A stretch of 18,359 nucleotides of DNA from UBA8516 sp035455245 (lineage in GTDB: Archaea; Thermoproteota; Nitrososphaeria; Nitrososphaerales; Nitrosopumilaceae): assembly GCA_035455245.1 (NCBI GenBank), contig DATIFN010000037.1:1-18359 (forward strand), given 5' to 3'. The translations under genes and the position numbers were made by a program. Position 1 is the stretch's first letter. Every line of letters starts with the position of its first letter. The notes beneath the pieces are model-generated. The model was not told the origin of the DNA, made no database searches, and was given only the letters and a program-made list of their open reading frames with translations. This document shows, piece by piece, positions 1-6,854 of the stretch.

Positions 1-317
1 TCTGCAAAACCGAAACTATCAGTTGTAATTGGTAAAACCTCAAGGGTATCAATTAGAATTTGAAATGTCACATTGGGTATCTGATCTTCAATCTCAACTG
101 CAAGCAGCTTTCTATCAGACCTTTCTTCAAATCTGGCATGACCGTTTTCTATTCCTGTAACTGGATCTACAAGATTGGTTTCTAGTCTTGTCCTGTCTTC
201 ACTAACTGAAAATGAAGATGGTGTCAGAGGGAGACTAGATAAGGTAATTAAAAATACAAAAAGAGTTAGAATTTTAAAATCAAGGATTAGATGCAATTTT
301 ACTTTGAATTGATGCAT
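1..317 (-). CDS. Partial secreted protein, function unknown (3' end outside the window)
   Basis: An open frame reads leftward from an ATG at 317-315 to the window edge, giving 105 codons with no stop. The N-terminus is a basic stretch followed by a hydrophobic run (residues about 10-30, LTLFVFLITLSSLPLTPSSF) typical of a signal peptide or N-terminal anchor. After it comes a soluble region containing ARFEERSDRKLLAVEIED and then a beta-rich stretch. I do not recognise a family with confidence. It reads away from the AIM24-type gene's terminus, and the 190-base gap between them holds no convincing gene. Export is inferred from the N-terminus only. Confidence 0.65.
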   Translation of the reverse strand, partial: MHQFKVKLHLILDFKILTLFVFLITLSSLPLTPSSFSVSEDRTRLETNLVDPVTGIENGHARFEERSDRKLLAVEIEDQIPNVTFQILIDTLEVLPITTDSFGFA

Positions 318-505
318 TTTATACTATTTTTACATTAGGATTCTTTTCTTCTATTATAACAACAACCGGATTATCACATATGAGAATGCCTTCTTATTCA
401 AATAAACAACTTATGAGAAAAACAACCACCTTTTTTATTGAATCTGTTAGACCATCTTTGGCAATTTTGTATTGTCTGGTATTTTGTAAATTCTTAATTC
501 GAGAT

Positions 506-1222
506 TCAGGGAATTCTAAATCCACCAAAGCTCATTCCAGGCTGACGAGTCTCCTGACTACTCCTTATTCCAAGCAAGTCTATTAGTTCCTTGAGATTCT
601 TTGTCTGAAAGAAAACAGTTCCAGGCCCAGTAATTTCTGTGACCAGTCCTTCTCCACCAAGAATGGTATTTTTCAATCCTCCAAACTGTGACACCTTGTA
701 ATCCATGTTCTCGTGTAGTGCAACGAGGTGATAGTTATCAATTAGGATCTTCTCACCTGGCTTGAGATGTTTTTCTATTATTCCTCCATATGCATTACAG
801 AAGATACTGCCACTTCCCAATGCTTTTAGCATGAAAAACTCTGTCCCAAAGAGTCCCTTTGTAAATCCCTGCCACTTTGTATCAAGCTCAACCCCCGTTG
901 TAGATGCAATGTAAGAACCTGATTGTACAATAAAACCACTAGATGGTGTAATTGGAATTTCGATAATGTCACCAACTGGTGGACCAGAAAGCCCAAGCTG
1001 ACACCCGTTTTCCTGGGCAACAAAGTCATTTACAAAAAATGATTCTCTTCCCAAAACCATAACCTTTAGGTTCTTAAACAATCCACCGTGACGCATCTTT
1101 GTCTTAATTTCTATTCCCCCTATCATGTAAACCAAGGCTCCGGCTTCAGCTGTTATTGTCTCGCCTTTGTCAAATGAAACCTCAAGCATACTCATCGGAT
1201 TTTTTAGAATCTCAAAGTGCAT
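506..1222 (-). CDS. AIM24 / TIGR00266-family protein
   Basis: The 238-residue protein matches the AIM24 (TIGR00266) family, which forms a double-psi or beta-rich fold of unclear biochemical role. Family features visible are the start MHFEILKNPMSMLEV, the AEAGALVYM segment (about residues 25-33), a glycine-rich core with GSGSIFCNAYGG (about 137-148), LKPGEKILIDNYHLVAL (about 153-169) and the terminal ITGPGTVFFQTKNL (about 198-211). The length is usual for the family. The ATG at 1222 is preceded by a TATA-like TTTTATCTA about 30 bases upstream, which fits a leaderless transcript. It stands alone: the next gene upstream is divergent. The family call is firm; the cellular role is unknown. Confidence 0.88.
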   Translation of the reverse strand: MHFEILKNPMSMLEVSFDKGETITAEAGALVYMIGGIEIKTKMRHGGLFKNLKVMVLGRESFFVNDFVAQENGCQLGLSGPPVGDIIEIPITPSSGFIVQSGSYIASTTGVELDTKWQGFTKGLFGTEFFMLKALGSGSIFCNAYGGIIEKHLKPGEKILIDNYHLVALHENMDYKVSQFGGLKNTILGGEGLVTEITGPGTVFFQTKNLKELIDLLGIRSSQETRQPGMSFGGFRIP

Positions 1223-1376
1223 GCCTCATTGAATTGGTACCAATAGATAAAATTTTTGTGAAGGATTTTTCTTAAAAATCAGAAAAGACTATAAAATTTA
1301 ATCCTAAGCAAAATCCACAAATCAGAGTTTATGTTATTATCCAACCTCGTCATTTTTTGTTCTTATATGTGGAATC

Positions 1377-1814
1377 ATGTCAAGAGAAATTAGTAAAAGT
1401 TTTTGTGAGCAAATTACAAAAAAATATGACAAAAAAGATCTGCCAAGACCTGTCTATGTCATACAGGAACACCATGCCAAAAGATTGCACTGGGATCTGC
1501 GTTTTGAAATTGATAAAGTGTTGAAAAGCTGGGCACTTCCAAGGATTCCTCCACAAAAAGAGGGGGAAAAAAGGCTTGCAGTACAAGTTGAGGATCATCC
1601 AATAGAATATGCTCTTTTTGAAGGGGAAATTCCAGAGGGAAATTACGGTGCAGGAATTGTAAAAATCTGGGATAAAGGTACATTTGAGATTCTAGAGCAA
1701 GACGAAAAAAAATTTATTGTAGATATCAAGGGTAACAAATTGCGAGGAAAATACTGCATCTTGCATTTCAAACCAGTAGAAAAAAACTGGCTATTTTTTA
1801 AGGTAAAAGATTGA
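1377..1814 (+). CDS. Stand-alone DNA 3'-phosphoesterase (LigD PE-domain family)
   Basis: The 145 residues consist almost entirely of the phosphoesterase domain found at the N-terminus of bacterial LigD, the NHEJ ligase, where it removes 3'-phosphate and 3'-ribonucleotide ends so that they can be ligated. The metal and catalytic residues of the family are all present: H32, H38, D40 and R42 in QEHHAKRLHWDLR, and H74 and Y78 in VEDHPIEYA. The EGEIPEGNYGAG motif follows at residues 82-93. Free-standing PE proteins are known from other archaea. No Ku, polymerase or ligase gene is adjacent; the gene converges on the ribbon-helix-helix-like gene 56 bases away. It probably trims damaged 3' ends in DNA repair. 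The ATG at 1377 is the only good start. Confidence 0.92.
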   Translation: MSREISKSFCEQITKKYDKKDLPRPVYVIQEHHAKRLHWDLRFEIDKVLKSWALPRIPPQKEGEKRLAVQVEDHPIEYALFEGEIPEGNYGAGIVKIWDKGTFEILEQDEKKFIVDIKGNKLRGKYCILHFKPVEKNWLFFKVKD

Positions 1815-1870
1815 TTATTTGATTATGAATCGATTATCTGTTTCTATGAATTATTTCCAAATAAGGTCAT

Positions 1871-2449
1871 CTAGTAATTGTGTTCGTCAAAGTCAGAACC
1901 CAAGGCGACAGTTGCAACAATCGTATTTTCTGTTGTTCTAAATTTTATTACTTTTTGTGGGAAGAATTCATAAATAATTTTTTTAAGCAACAGTTCAGCA
2001 AACAAAGACCATTGTATGCCAAGGTTGTGTTGTATAACAAAGTGATGAAGATCACCTTCAACCCTGTGATCTGAAGACATTCCAGATGCTCTCATATAAT
2101 CTTCAAGGGTTTCTATTACTCTTTTCAAATCATATCCTCCCTTCATGTACATTACCCAATCTTTTAGTCGTGAATGGAGAACATCCACCATTGACATCAT
2201 CATTTCTCCTTTCAACTCATGACCGACAGTAGAAAGAAGTTCCATTGGTATCTGTATCATTCCTATTGTTTTAGCAGCCCTGTCCCAACGAACAAATTTT
2301 TCAAGAATTTGTTTTGTAAGTACATTTACAGAGATTTCCTTCTCTTGAGCCTCGGCTTCTAACTCCTTTATCAATCTTGAAGGGTATCTAAATGTGATTG
2401 ATGAGGTTTCCTCAGTTAAATGATGATGAATTTTTCTTGCAAGGGCCAA
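1871..2449 (-). CDS. Putative ribbon-helix-helix DNA-binding protein with unknown C-terminal domain
   Basis: The 192-residue protein begins with a short segment (about residues 15-50, SSITFRYPSRLIKELEAEAQ and onward) that looks like a ribbon-helix-helix fold: a strand, then two helices separated by EKEISVN. The rest (60-192) is a mostly helical domain with DHRVEGDLHHFVIQHNLGIQW near the end, which I cannot assign to a named family. A TAG codon immediately precedes the TTG at 2449-2447, so TTG is the first possible start and the frame cannot extend. It is monocistronic and converges on the phosphoesterase gene. A transcription regulator is likely; ligand and targets are unknown. Confidence 0.7.
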   Translation of the reverse strand: MALARKIHHHLTEETSSITFRYPSRLIKELEAEAQEKEISVNVLTKQILEKFVRWDRAAKTIGMIQIPMELLSTVGHELKGEMMMSMVDVLHSRLKDWVMYMKGGYDLKRVIETLEDYMRASGMSSDHRVEGDLHHFVIQHNLGIQWSLFAELLLKKIIYEFFPQKVIKFRTTENTIVATVALGSDFDEHNY

Positions 2450-2533
2450 CTAATTTCCACAATTCCATATTAGGGATTGATTTGTATTAAGTATGATCGT
2501 AGGCTTGTTCTAAATCATGAAATGCGATATTCT

Positions 2534-2785
2534 CTAGGAAGAGTGATTCATTATAAATGAAGGAACATTCGCTTTTATCCTCTGTTTGACTGACATCTTG
2601 GTTTCAATGTTGTCATAAAAGAAAGGTGTTTTTCTTACTGCTCTTGGAATTGATAGATCAAAGATTAAATCATTGCCCGAAACTAATTTTTTGAAATTTG
2701 TGATATTGTGAAATTTAGTTATTTCAACACTAGTAATTATATCTTGGATTCTTATACTATGACAGCTTACATTAAATGATTGAAC
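2534..2785 (-). other. Open frame without a usable start; possible gene remnant
   Basis: On the minus strand a frame stays open for 83 codons between stops. It encodes a protein-like segment including NDLIFDLSIPRAVRKTPFFY and then KTPFFYDNIETKMSVKQRIK. There is no ATG, GTG or TTG until an ATG at 2596, which would leave only 20 residues. The DLSIPRxV string faintly recalls the end of the NAD-binding domain of glutamyl-tRNA reductase, but this is too weak to name it. The upstream end of the frame overlaps the promoter of the mini zinc finger at 2780. It is either a decayed fragment or a chance open frame. Between it and 2449 I see no other gene. Confidence 0.25.
2749..2758 (+). promoter_or_regulatory. 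TATA-like box for the mini zinc-finger gene
   Basis: TTCTTATACT lies about 26 bases before the TTG at 2780, the distance expected for a leaderless archaeal transcript starting at that codon. Evidence is spacing and AT composition only. Confidence 0.4.
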
Positions 2786-2899
2786 TCAACAATTTGGAAG
2801 TGTTATAGATGTGGTCTCACCTTTAAGGAAGAAAAATTGGTAATATTGCACCACAAAATCTCCAAGCATAATCCAACAAAGATTAAACCAGGTTTTTGA
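2780..2899 (+). CDS. 39-residue C2H2-type mini zinc-finger protein
   Basis: A TTG start gives a 39-residue protein with WKCYRCGLTF (Cys8 and Cys11) followed by LVILHHKISKH (His24, His25, His30). This is a CxxC then H-x4/5-H arrangement of a single classical zinc finger, ending in a short basic tail (KHNPTKIKPGF). An in-frame TGA directly precedes the TTG, so this is the only start. A TATA-like box sits about 26 bases upstream. Single-finger mini proteins of this kind are common in archaea and probably bind nucleic acid or a protein partner; the target is unknown. Confidence 0.6.
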   Translation: MNSTIWKCYRCGLTFKEEKLVILHHKISKHNPTKIKPGF

Positions 2900-3064
2900 A
2901 TCAACTAAATTGCTCGAAAACAGAGTTTGTTAAGCGGATCTATTGAGCCTCAAAGGCCAAAAAAGTCGAGCTAGATCTCACAAAGAGAAAATTTTCCTGA
3001 CCATGGAACAACCGTCGGTTAAGCCAACAAGAAATTATACAAGCAAGTAAACCCTCAAGAGTTT

Positions 3065-3181
3065 GTGGCCTTTGGACTGTGTCCACTCTGCAAATTGCAC
3101 AGGGATCTTGTCATCAAAGATTTTAACAAAACTGGAAAACAAATTTGGATTTGTGAGGCCTGTTCTAAAAATAAAAATTAA
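3065..3181 (+). CDS. Small zinc-ribbon protein, possibly the 3' part of a frameshifted gene
   Basis: From a GTG at 3065 the frame encodes 38 residues with CPLC (Cys6, Cys9) and CEAC (Cys30, Cys33), a four-cysteine zinc ribbon. A TATA-like TTATAC at 3035-3040 is about 27 bases before the GTG, so a leaderless start there is possible. The same frame continues upstream to a TAA at 3020 with protein-like codons (ANKKLYKQVNPQEFVAFG). The ATG at 3003 opens the neighbouring frame (MEQPSVK). One missing base near 3023 would join the two into a longer protein, so the gene may be frameshifted. No partner gene is linked; it converges on the PLP-enzyme gene 20 bases away. Confidence 0.45.
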   Translation: MAFGLCPLCKLHRDLVIKDFNKTGKQIWICEACSKNKN

Positions 3182-3201
3182 AAATCTATTGTCAAGGATG
3201 A

Positions 3202-4782
3202 TTATTCGGTAGCCATTCTAACCAATTCACCAAGTTGTTTACCTTTCCCTTGTGAAAGTGCTGATATTCCACCATTCAAACTTTCAGCGACGATCCCCTT
3301 CTCTGCAAGTACTTTTGCAACCATTAGCGAAGTATTTCCCATCATGCAAACAAGAAGTGCCTTGCCATCGCCTCCTCCTAATGCTGAACCCAGTTCCTTG
3401 GGAATTTCTTGTGTCATTAACAGTCGTTCAACATCTCTTGCCTTTGGAACAAAGATCTTGCTTTTGTCAAATCCAAGCGAGTTTGCAATCATCTCTATCC
3501 CTTCATTGCTTGGAGTATACATTGTGTGAATCCAGAGGACTCTATCGTAGCTACCAATGTCAGAAACGGCTTCTTTGAGGTCAACTTTGAGACGATTCTG
3601 CTTCTTTCCAATCTTTTCCAAGGTTTTTTTGTACTTTTGGATTCCATCAGCAATTATTACTACAAATTTTCCTCCATTTCCAAAATTTGCCATCTGCATC
3701 ACTGCATATAGGGCAAGGGCACTGCTTTCCCCCATGTCATAGCCCTTGTCTACAAAAAATTTCAAAAGGTTTCTTGCAGGTCCAAAATCAACCTCGTGCT
3801 GGCCTTCGTATCTTTCTGGTTCGAAGAACTTTAAGCCAGAAGCCTTGCTTTTTGTCCGAATTCCTGCAACGTCCTGGTCTCCTAGTGGAAAGATTACATG
3901 TAATGACTTTTTTCCATATTTGTCCATCACGTATCTACTTAATCCGCCAGATGTTCCACCGGTACCAAAGGTGCAGACGATTTTGAAATTTGCAAGCGAC
4001 TGGCCATTTTGATGCAATTGTTGGTCAATCTCAGCACCTGTCACAGTTTTGTGTACATCGATGTTTAACTCGTTGTCATATTGCTCTGGACAAAAACAAC
4101 TGTAAATTTTTGCAAGAAGCTTTGCCAAGTTTATGATATCCTGTTTTGCAAGTAGGGCTTCTACATCAGAAATTGATCTATCAAAAACAGTAACATCAAA
4201 ACCTAATTCAGCAAGCTGTGAACGAATGTTTGAAGCTGTAGCTTTGGCTACCAAAAGGTTTTGGTTGTCCTTCATCCCAGGTGCCGGGCAGATATCCATA
4301 TCAAGATTTAATATTTTTATTTTTTCGTTTCGTAATTCTTCAAAAACTCCTTCCTGAAGCTTTCTTGAAACAAGGGTGACAACATTGAGACCAATCTTTC
4401 CAATCATTCCTAGCGCAATTCCAAAGTTACCAGAGGTCGCTTCAAATACTGTTTCCTTGCTCCGGATTTTTCCAGTTGCGATGGCATCGTGGATGATGTG
4501 AATTGCTGGTCTGGCCTTGATAGAACCTGCAAGTAAGTTTGAATCAAACTTGCCAAACACTTGGAGGTCAAAATCAGCAAGATTCAAGCCAAATTCTTTT
4601 CGTGCGCACTCCTTCAAATCTTCAGTAATGTCAATCAGGGGCGTTGCATTGACAACCCTTTGGCCGTCTGATTTTTCTATATGAGGAACTTTACTCCATA
4701 TCTCTTTCTCAAATTGTTCAAGTAGTATGGTGTCAACCGGCTTTTCCCTATTGGTTCCCTGCAAATTTTCCACTATGATCAT
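3202..4782 (-). CDS. PLP-dependent cysteine-synthase-family enzyme with C-terminal rhodanese-like domain
   Basis: Residues about 40-385 are a fold-type II PLP enzyme of the cysteine synthase / threonine synthase group. Visible are the PLP lysine K89 in GSIKARPA, the substrate-loop motif EATSGNFG (114-121) and the phosphate-binding GTGGTSGG (about 273-280). Residues about 405-526 resemble a rhodanese domain: a strand, then LLVCMMGNTS with Cys479 as the would-be sulfur carrier, and LNGGISAL at the end. The fusion suggests that sulfur is handed between the two sites, or that the enzyme makes a sulfur amino acid or a relative. The true substrate cannot be read from the sequence. A TATA-like AGATATAATC (4803-4812) lies about 25 bases before the ATG. 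The gene is monocistronic. Confidence 0.85.
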   Translation of the reverse strand: MIIVENLQGTNREKPVDTILLEQFEKEIWSKVPHIEKSDGQRVVNATPLIDITEDLKECARKEFGLNLADFDLQVFGKFDSNLLAGSIKARPAIHIIHDAIATGKIRSKETVFEATSGNFGIALGMIGKIGLNVVTLVSRKLQEGVFEELRNEKIKILNLDMDICPAPGMKDNQNLLVAKATASNIRSQLAELGFDVTVFDRSISDVEALLAKQDIINLAKLLAKIYSCFCPEQYDNELNIDVHKTVTGAEIDQQLHQNGQSLANFKIVCTFGTGGTSGGLSRYVMDKYGKKSLHVIFPLGDQDVAGIRTKSKASGLKFFEPERYEGQHEVDFGPARNLLKFFVDKGYDMGESSALALYAVMQMANFGNGGKFVVIIADGIQKYKKTLEKIGKKQNRLKVDLKEAVSDIGSYDRVLWIHTMYTPSNEGIEMIANSLGFDKSKIFVPKARDVERLLMTQEIPKELGSALGGGDGKALLVCMMGNTSLMVAKVLAEKGIVAESLNGGISALSQGKGKQLGELVRMATE

Positions 4783-4925
4783 CCGCAGTCTGGTTTAATA
4801 AAAGATATAATCGCTTCCAATCTTTGCGACCATGATTTTTACCTTTTTCCAAAGTCAACCCACGAAACGAGTTATCTAGAATCAAAATTATGTCAAAAAC
4901 CTCTAAATGAAAAACTTTGCAATTA

Positions 4926-5255
4926 TCAAATATTACATTTACAACCTTTTTTCTTTAGGTTTCTCACCTGGTCTTCATAAGAATCAACTTTTTGGTCTTG
5001 TTTTTCAGATCCTGTTGCAAGGTCAAAGGGGAGAGGACTGTGATGCTTGTATCCACGTTTGCTCAACTCAAGGACAAGACTTTGGTGTCTAAAGTAAAGT
5101 GCTTTTAGCTTTCCAATCCAGCGTAAAGTTTCAGGATGCCTCGAATAACCTGTTTTTCCCTGGGTTAATATGGACCAGATAGCATGCAGTTCACGATGTT
5201 CACCTAAAAGATGATTCTTACACAATTTTTCAGGTGCAATGTCCCAGATTCTCAT
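4926..5255 (-). CDS. Pyrimidine-dimer DNA glycosylase / AP lyase (T4 endonuclease V family)
   Basis: The 109-residue protein has the start MRIWDIAPEKLC and the helix NHLLGEHRELH (14-24) of the Pyr_excise family. T4 endonuclease V is the model: it cuts the glycosyl bond at UV-induced cyclobutane dimers and then the phosphodiester backbone. Glu22, in HRELH, aligns with the catalytic glutamate of T4 (E23), and Arg21 with its neighbouring arginine. The segment YSRHPETLRWIGKLKALYFR then fits the DNA-binding helices, and the tail is basic. T4 uses the amine of Thr2 after Met removal; here the second residue is Arg, so Met1 may stay. The ATG overlaps the stop of the preceding gene by four bases (ATGA), making it the last gene of a three-gene operon. 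Confidence 0.85.
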   Translation of the reverse strand: MRIWDIAPEKLCKNHLLGEHRELHAIWSILTQGKTGYSRHPETLRWIGKLKALYFRHQSLVLELSKRGYKHHSPLPFDLATGSEKQDQKVDSYEDQVRNLKKKGCKCNI

Positions 5256-5629
5256 GACAAGTCACTTGTTAATTTTTTTGGAACGTATTGGTAAATGTTA
5301 GTTTTAGTTATGTAGATATCTTTCATCATTCTTAGGATTATCTGAACAATTAATCCCATGGCAATTTTTACTCCAACGGTTTTTTGAGGATCAGTCTGTG
5401 GATATAATCGAAGTGTGGTTCTATCTTCTTTTGTAATAATCTCTATCATAAACTCTTGGTGGAATTCATCAATGACTAAAGTAGGTATAAGCAAAGTATT
5501 CTTTTCTTTGTTTAGAAAAACTTCCTGCATTCTAATAATTTGTGGCTCTTTTTGAAATAGAGTTTGAAATTTTCTACAAAATTCTTCCAAATCGATTTGT
5601 TTGTTAAAAACTACATGTGGCAAATACAT
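5252..5629 (-). CDS. Conserved-looking protein of unknown function in the glycosylase operon
   Basis: This 125-residue protein (126 if the GTG at 5632 is used) is not recognised. It has an alpha/beta look: MYLPHVVFNKQIDLEEFCRK, a charged middle, two strands around LLIPTLVIDEFHQEFMIEI, then a hydrophobic helix GVKIAMGLIVQIILRMMKD (about 87-105) that could be buried or membrane-associated. I prefer the ATG at 5629 because it overlaps the stop of the zinc-ribbon gene upstream by one base (TGATG), a standard coupling arrangement. Its own stop overlaps the glycosylase start. Position between a zinc ribbon and a UV-repair glycosylase hints at a DNA-repair role, but that is context only. Confidence 0.7.
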   Translation of the reverse strand: MYLPHVVFNKQIDLEEFCRKFQTLFQKEPQIIRMQEVFLNKEKNTLLIPTLVIDEFHQEFMIEIITKEDRTTLRLYPQTDPQKTVGVKIAMGLIVQIILRMMKDIYITKTNIYQYVPKKLTSDLS

Positions 5630-5808
5630 CACTTTTTACAACGTGCTTTGGTCCTGGCAACTGCACCACAACAAGTACATCTAGATCCCTCTAGATTCAG
5701 AAAGATGTTACATACAGTACAAAACTTCAAACCAGATTCATATTTTTTCTGGTTTGACACATGAATGATCGGCTGAAGAAGACATTGATCTTTACACAAA
5801 TAAACCAT
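5629..5808 (-). CDS. 59-residue zinc-ribbon protein, first gene of the glycosylase operon
   Basis: The frame from the ATG at 5808 to the TGA at 5629 encodes a cysteine-rich 59-residue protein. CTVC (Cys30, Cys33) and CTCC (Cys44, Cys47) form a zinc ribbon with EGSRCTCCG at its second knuckle. Further cysteines are at 5, 9, 46 and 57, and the tail RTKARCKK is basic. Start choice is supported by a TATA box (TATAAATA, -29 to -22) that makes the transcript leaderless, and by the constant distance from the CACTAGT element found at four promoters here. The stop overlaps the next ATG. Likely roles are nucleic-acid or protein binding; a link to dimer repair is suggested only by the operon. Confidence 0.75.
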   Translation of the reverse strand: MVYLCKDQCLLQPIIHVSNQKKYESGLKFCTVCNIFLNLEGSRCTCCGAVARTKARCKK

Positions 5809-5829
5809 AACTACTATTTAATTTCTTAA

Positions 5830-5866
5830 TATTTATACTAGTGGTAATAATATGTAATAGTGCCTA
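5830..5866 (-). promoter_or_regulatory. Promoter P1 with paired CACTAGT boxes (glycosylase operon)
   Basis: Read leftward: GTTAGG, a distal box CACTATT (5862-5856), 12 bases, a proximal box CACTAGT (5843-5837), then the TATA box TATAAATA overlapping the end of the proximal box. The boxes start 19 bp apart. The proximal box begins 35 bases before the ATG at 5808. The layout is the same as P2, P3 and P4. A protein on the proximal box would cover the TFB/BRE position, so repression by occlusion is likely. Confidence 0.75.
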
Positions 5867-5905
5867 ACATCATTTCTTATTTCGGTTTGAAAATAGAAGT
5901 TAAAA

Positions 5906-5947
5906 GTTAGTCACTAGGACACAAAATTATCACTAGTTTATATAATT
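5906..5947 (+). promoter_or_regulatory. Promoter P2 with paired CACTAGT boxes (secreted protein, UbiX)
   Basis: GTTAGT precedes a distal box CACTAGG (5912-5918). Twelve bases later comes the proximal box CACTAGT (5931-5937), running directly into TTTATATAAT (5936-5945). Box spacing is 19 bp and the proximal box starts 36 bases before the ATG at 5967. With P1 it forms a divergent pair pointing outward from 5866-5906. Confidence 0.75.
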
Positions 5948-5966
5948 AAAACAAGAACAAATCAAC

Positions 5967-6815
5967 ATGAACACCAAAAATCCAAAGATGATCGCGCTTT
6001 TGATAATCTCCTTTGCTGTTCTAACCGTATCTGTATTGCCAGTTTACGCAGAGGAAATCAAAATTCCAGATTGGATAAAAAATAATGCAAAATGGTGGGC
6101 AAATGGGGAAATTGATGACCAAACCTTTGCAAGCGGAATTCAATTTATGGTGAAAGAAGGCATAATCAAAATCCCTGCAACTACTGAACAAGCAAATCAT
6201 GACGCGAAAATTCCAGATTGGATAAAAAACAATGCAAAATGGTGGGCGAATGGGGAGATCGATGACCAAACCTTTGCAAGTGGAATTCAATTTATGGTTA
6301 AAGAAGGAATAATTTCTGTTTCAGTTGTCAATTCACAAAACTCTCCGAACACTCTGGATACGTCAAGATGCGATCAATTTACTACCGAGGCAGAAAAAAG
6401 AACATGTCAGAAGGAAATAGAATTTACCAATAAAATTCAAAGCGATATTGCAACAGCAACTCCTAACCAAATCGGTCCCGTTTTATTTTATTATGTTTCC
6501 CATGATGTAGAAAAGACAGGTCAAGGAACTATCGTTACACTTGACTTTGTTGTAAAAAATACCGGAGGGAAGGGAGACGTTGATCTTTTCTGCACAGGAC
6601 CAGCAGCATGTAATTACTCCTTGTATGACGGTGAAAAAGAAATTGTATATACACAAAATACACTCACATCAGGTCATTTGCTTCTCAAACCCGATGCAGT
6701 CAAGCAATTGCAATGGGTATTCTACAAAGACTTGCAATATGATGTAGCGAAAAACTATTTCCTTAAAATAAAAGAACCATGGGCAAGTGGACAGATTCCG
6801 TTAAATCTTGACTAG
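5967..6815 (+). CDS. Secreted protein with two PDWIKNNAKWWANG repeats
   Basis: A signal peptide (residues 1-28, ending PVYA) is followed by two nearly identical 37-residue repeats starting at residues 32 and 81 (KIPDWIKNNAKWWANGEIDD and the FASGIQFMVKEGII end). Such repeats are widespread in exported thaumarchaeal proteins and are thought to act as cell-surface modules. After a linker with Cys132/Cys141-like spacing, residues about 165-282 form a beta-rich domain (VLFYYVSHDVEKTGQGTIVT onward) that I cannot assign. It lies under promoter P2, whose boxes match those of the glycosylase operon and the B12 regulator, and it is followed 39 bases later by UbiX. The role is unknown; export and the repeat family are well supported. 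Confidence 0.85.
   Translation: MNTKNPKMIALLIISFAVLTVSVLPVYAEEIKIPDWIKNNAKWWANGEIDDQTFASGIQFMVKEGIIKIPATTEQANHDAKIPDWIKNNAKWWANGEIDDQTFASGIQFMVKEGIISVSVVNSQNSPNTLDTSRCDQFTTEAEKRTCQKEIEFTNKIQSDIATATPNQIGPVLFYYVSHDVEKTGQGTIVTLDFVVKNTGGKGDVDLFCTGPAACNYSLYDGEKEIVYTQNTLTSGHLLLKPDAVKQLQWVFYKDLQYDVAKNYFLKIKEPWASGQIPLNLD
6060..6170 (+). repeat. Surface-module repeat, copy 1
   Basis: First of two direct repeats with a 147-base period. It encodes the 37-residue unit starting KIPDWIKNNAKWW. The two copies differ at only a few, mostly synonymous, positions, which suggests recent duplication or gene conversion. Confidence 0.9.
6207..6317 (+). repeat. Surface-module repeat, copy 2
   Basis: Second copy of the unit, beginning 147 bases after the first. 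The protein unit is identical over its core; differences are third-position changes. Confidence 0.9.
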
Positions 6816-6854
6816 ATTGATCCGTTTCTATTTCTCCATTACAGGTGCAAAGTA

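Noticed and set aside
380..586. Rightward 68-codon frame over the end of the AIM24-family gene
   Set aside because: Most of it is antisense to a well-supported gene, and the product has no domain-like features.
2728..2734. Another CACTAGT near the mini zinc-finger gene
   Set aside because: There is no partner box at 19 bp and the TATA box is not adjacent, so it lacks the paired layout. The same holds for the copy at 14042, which is inside a coding region.
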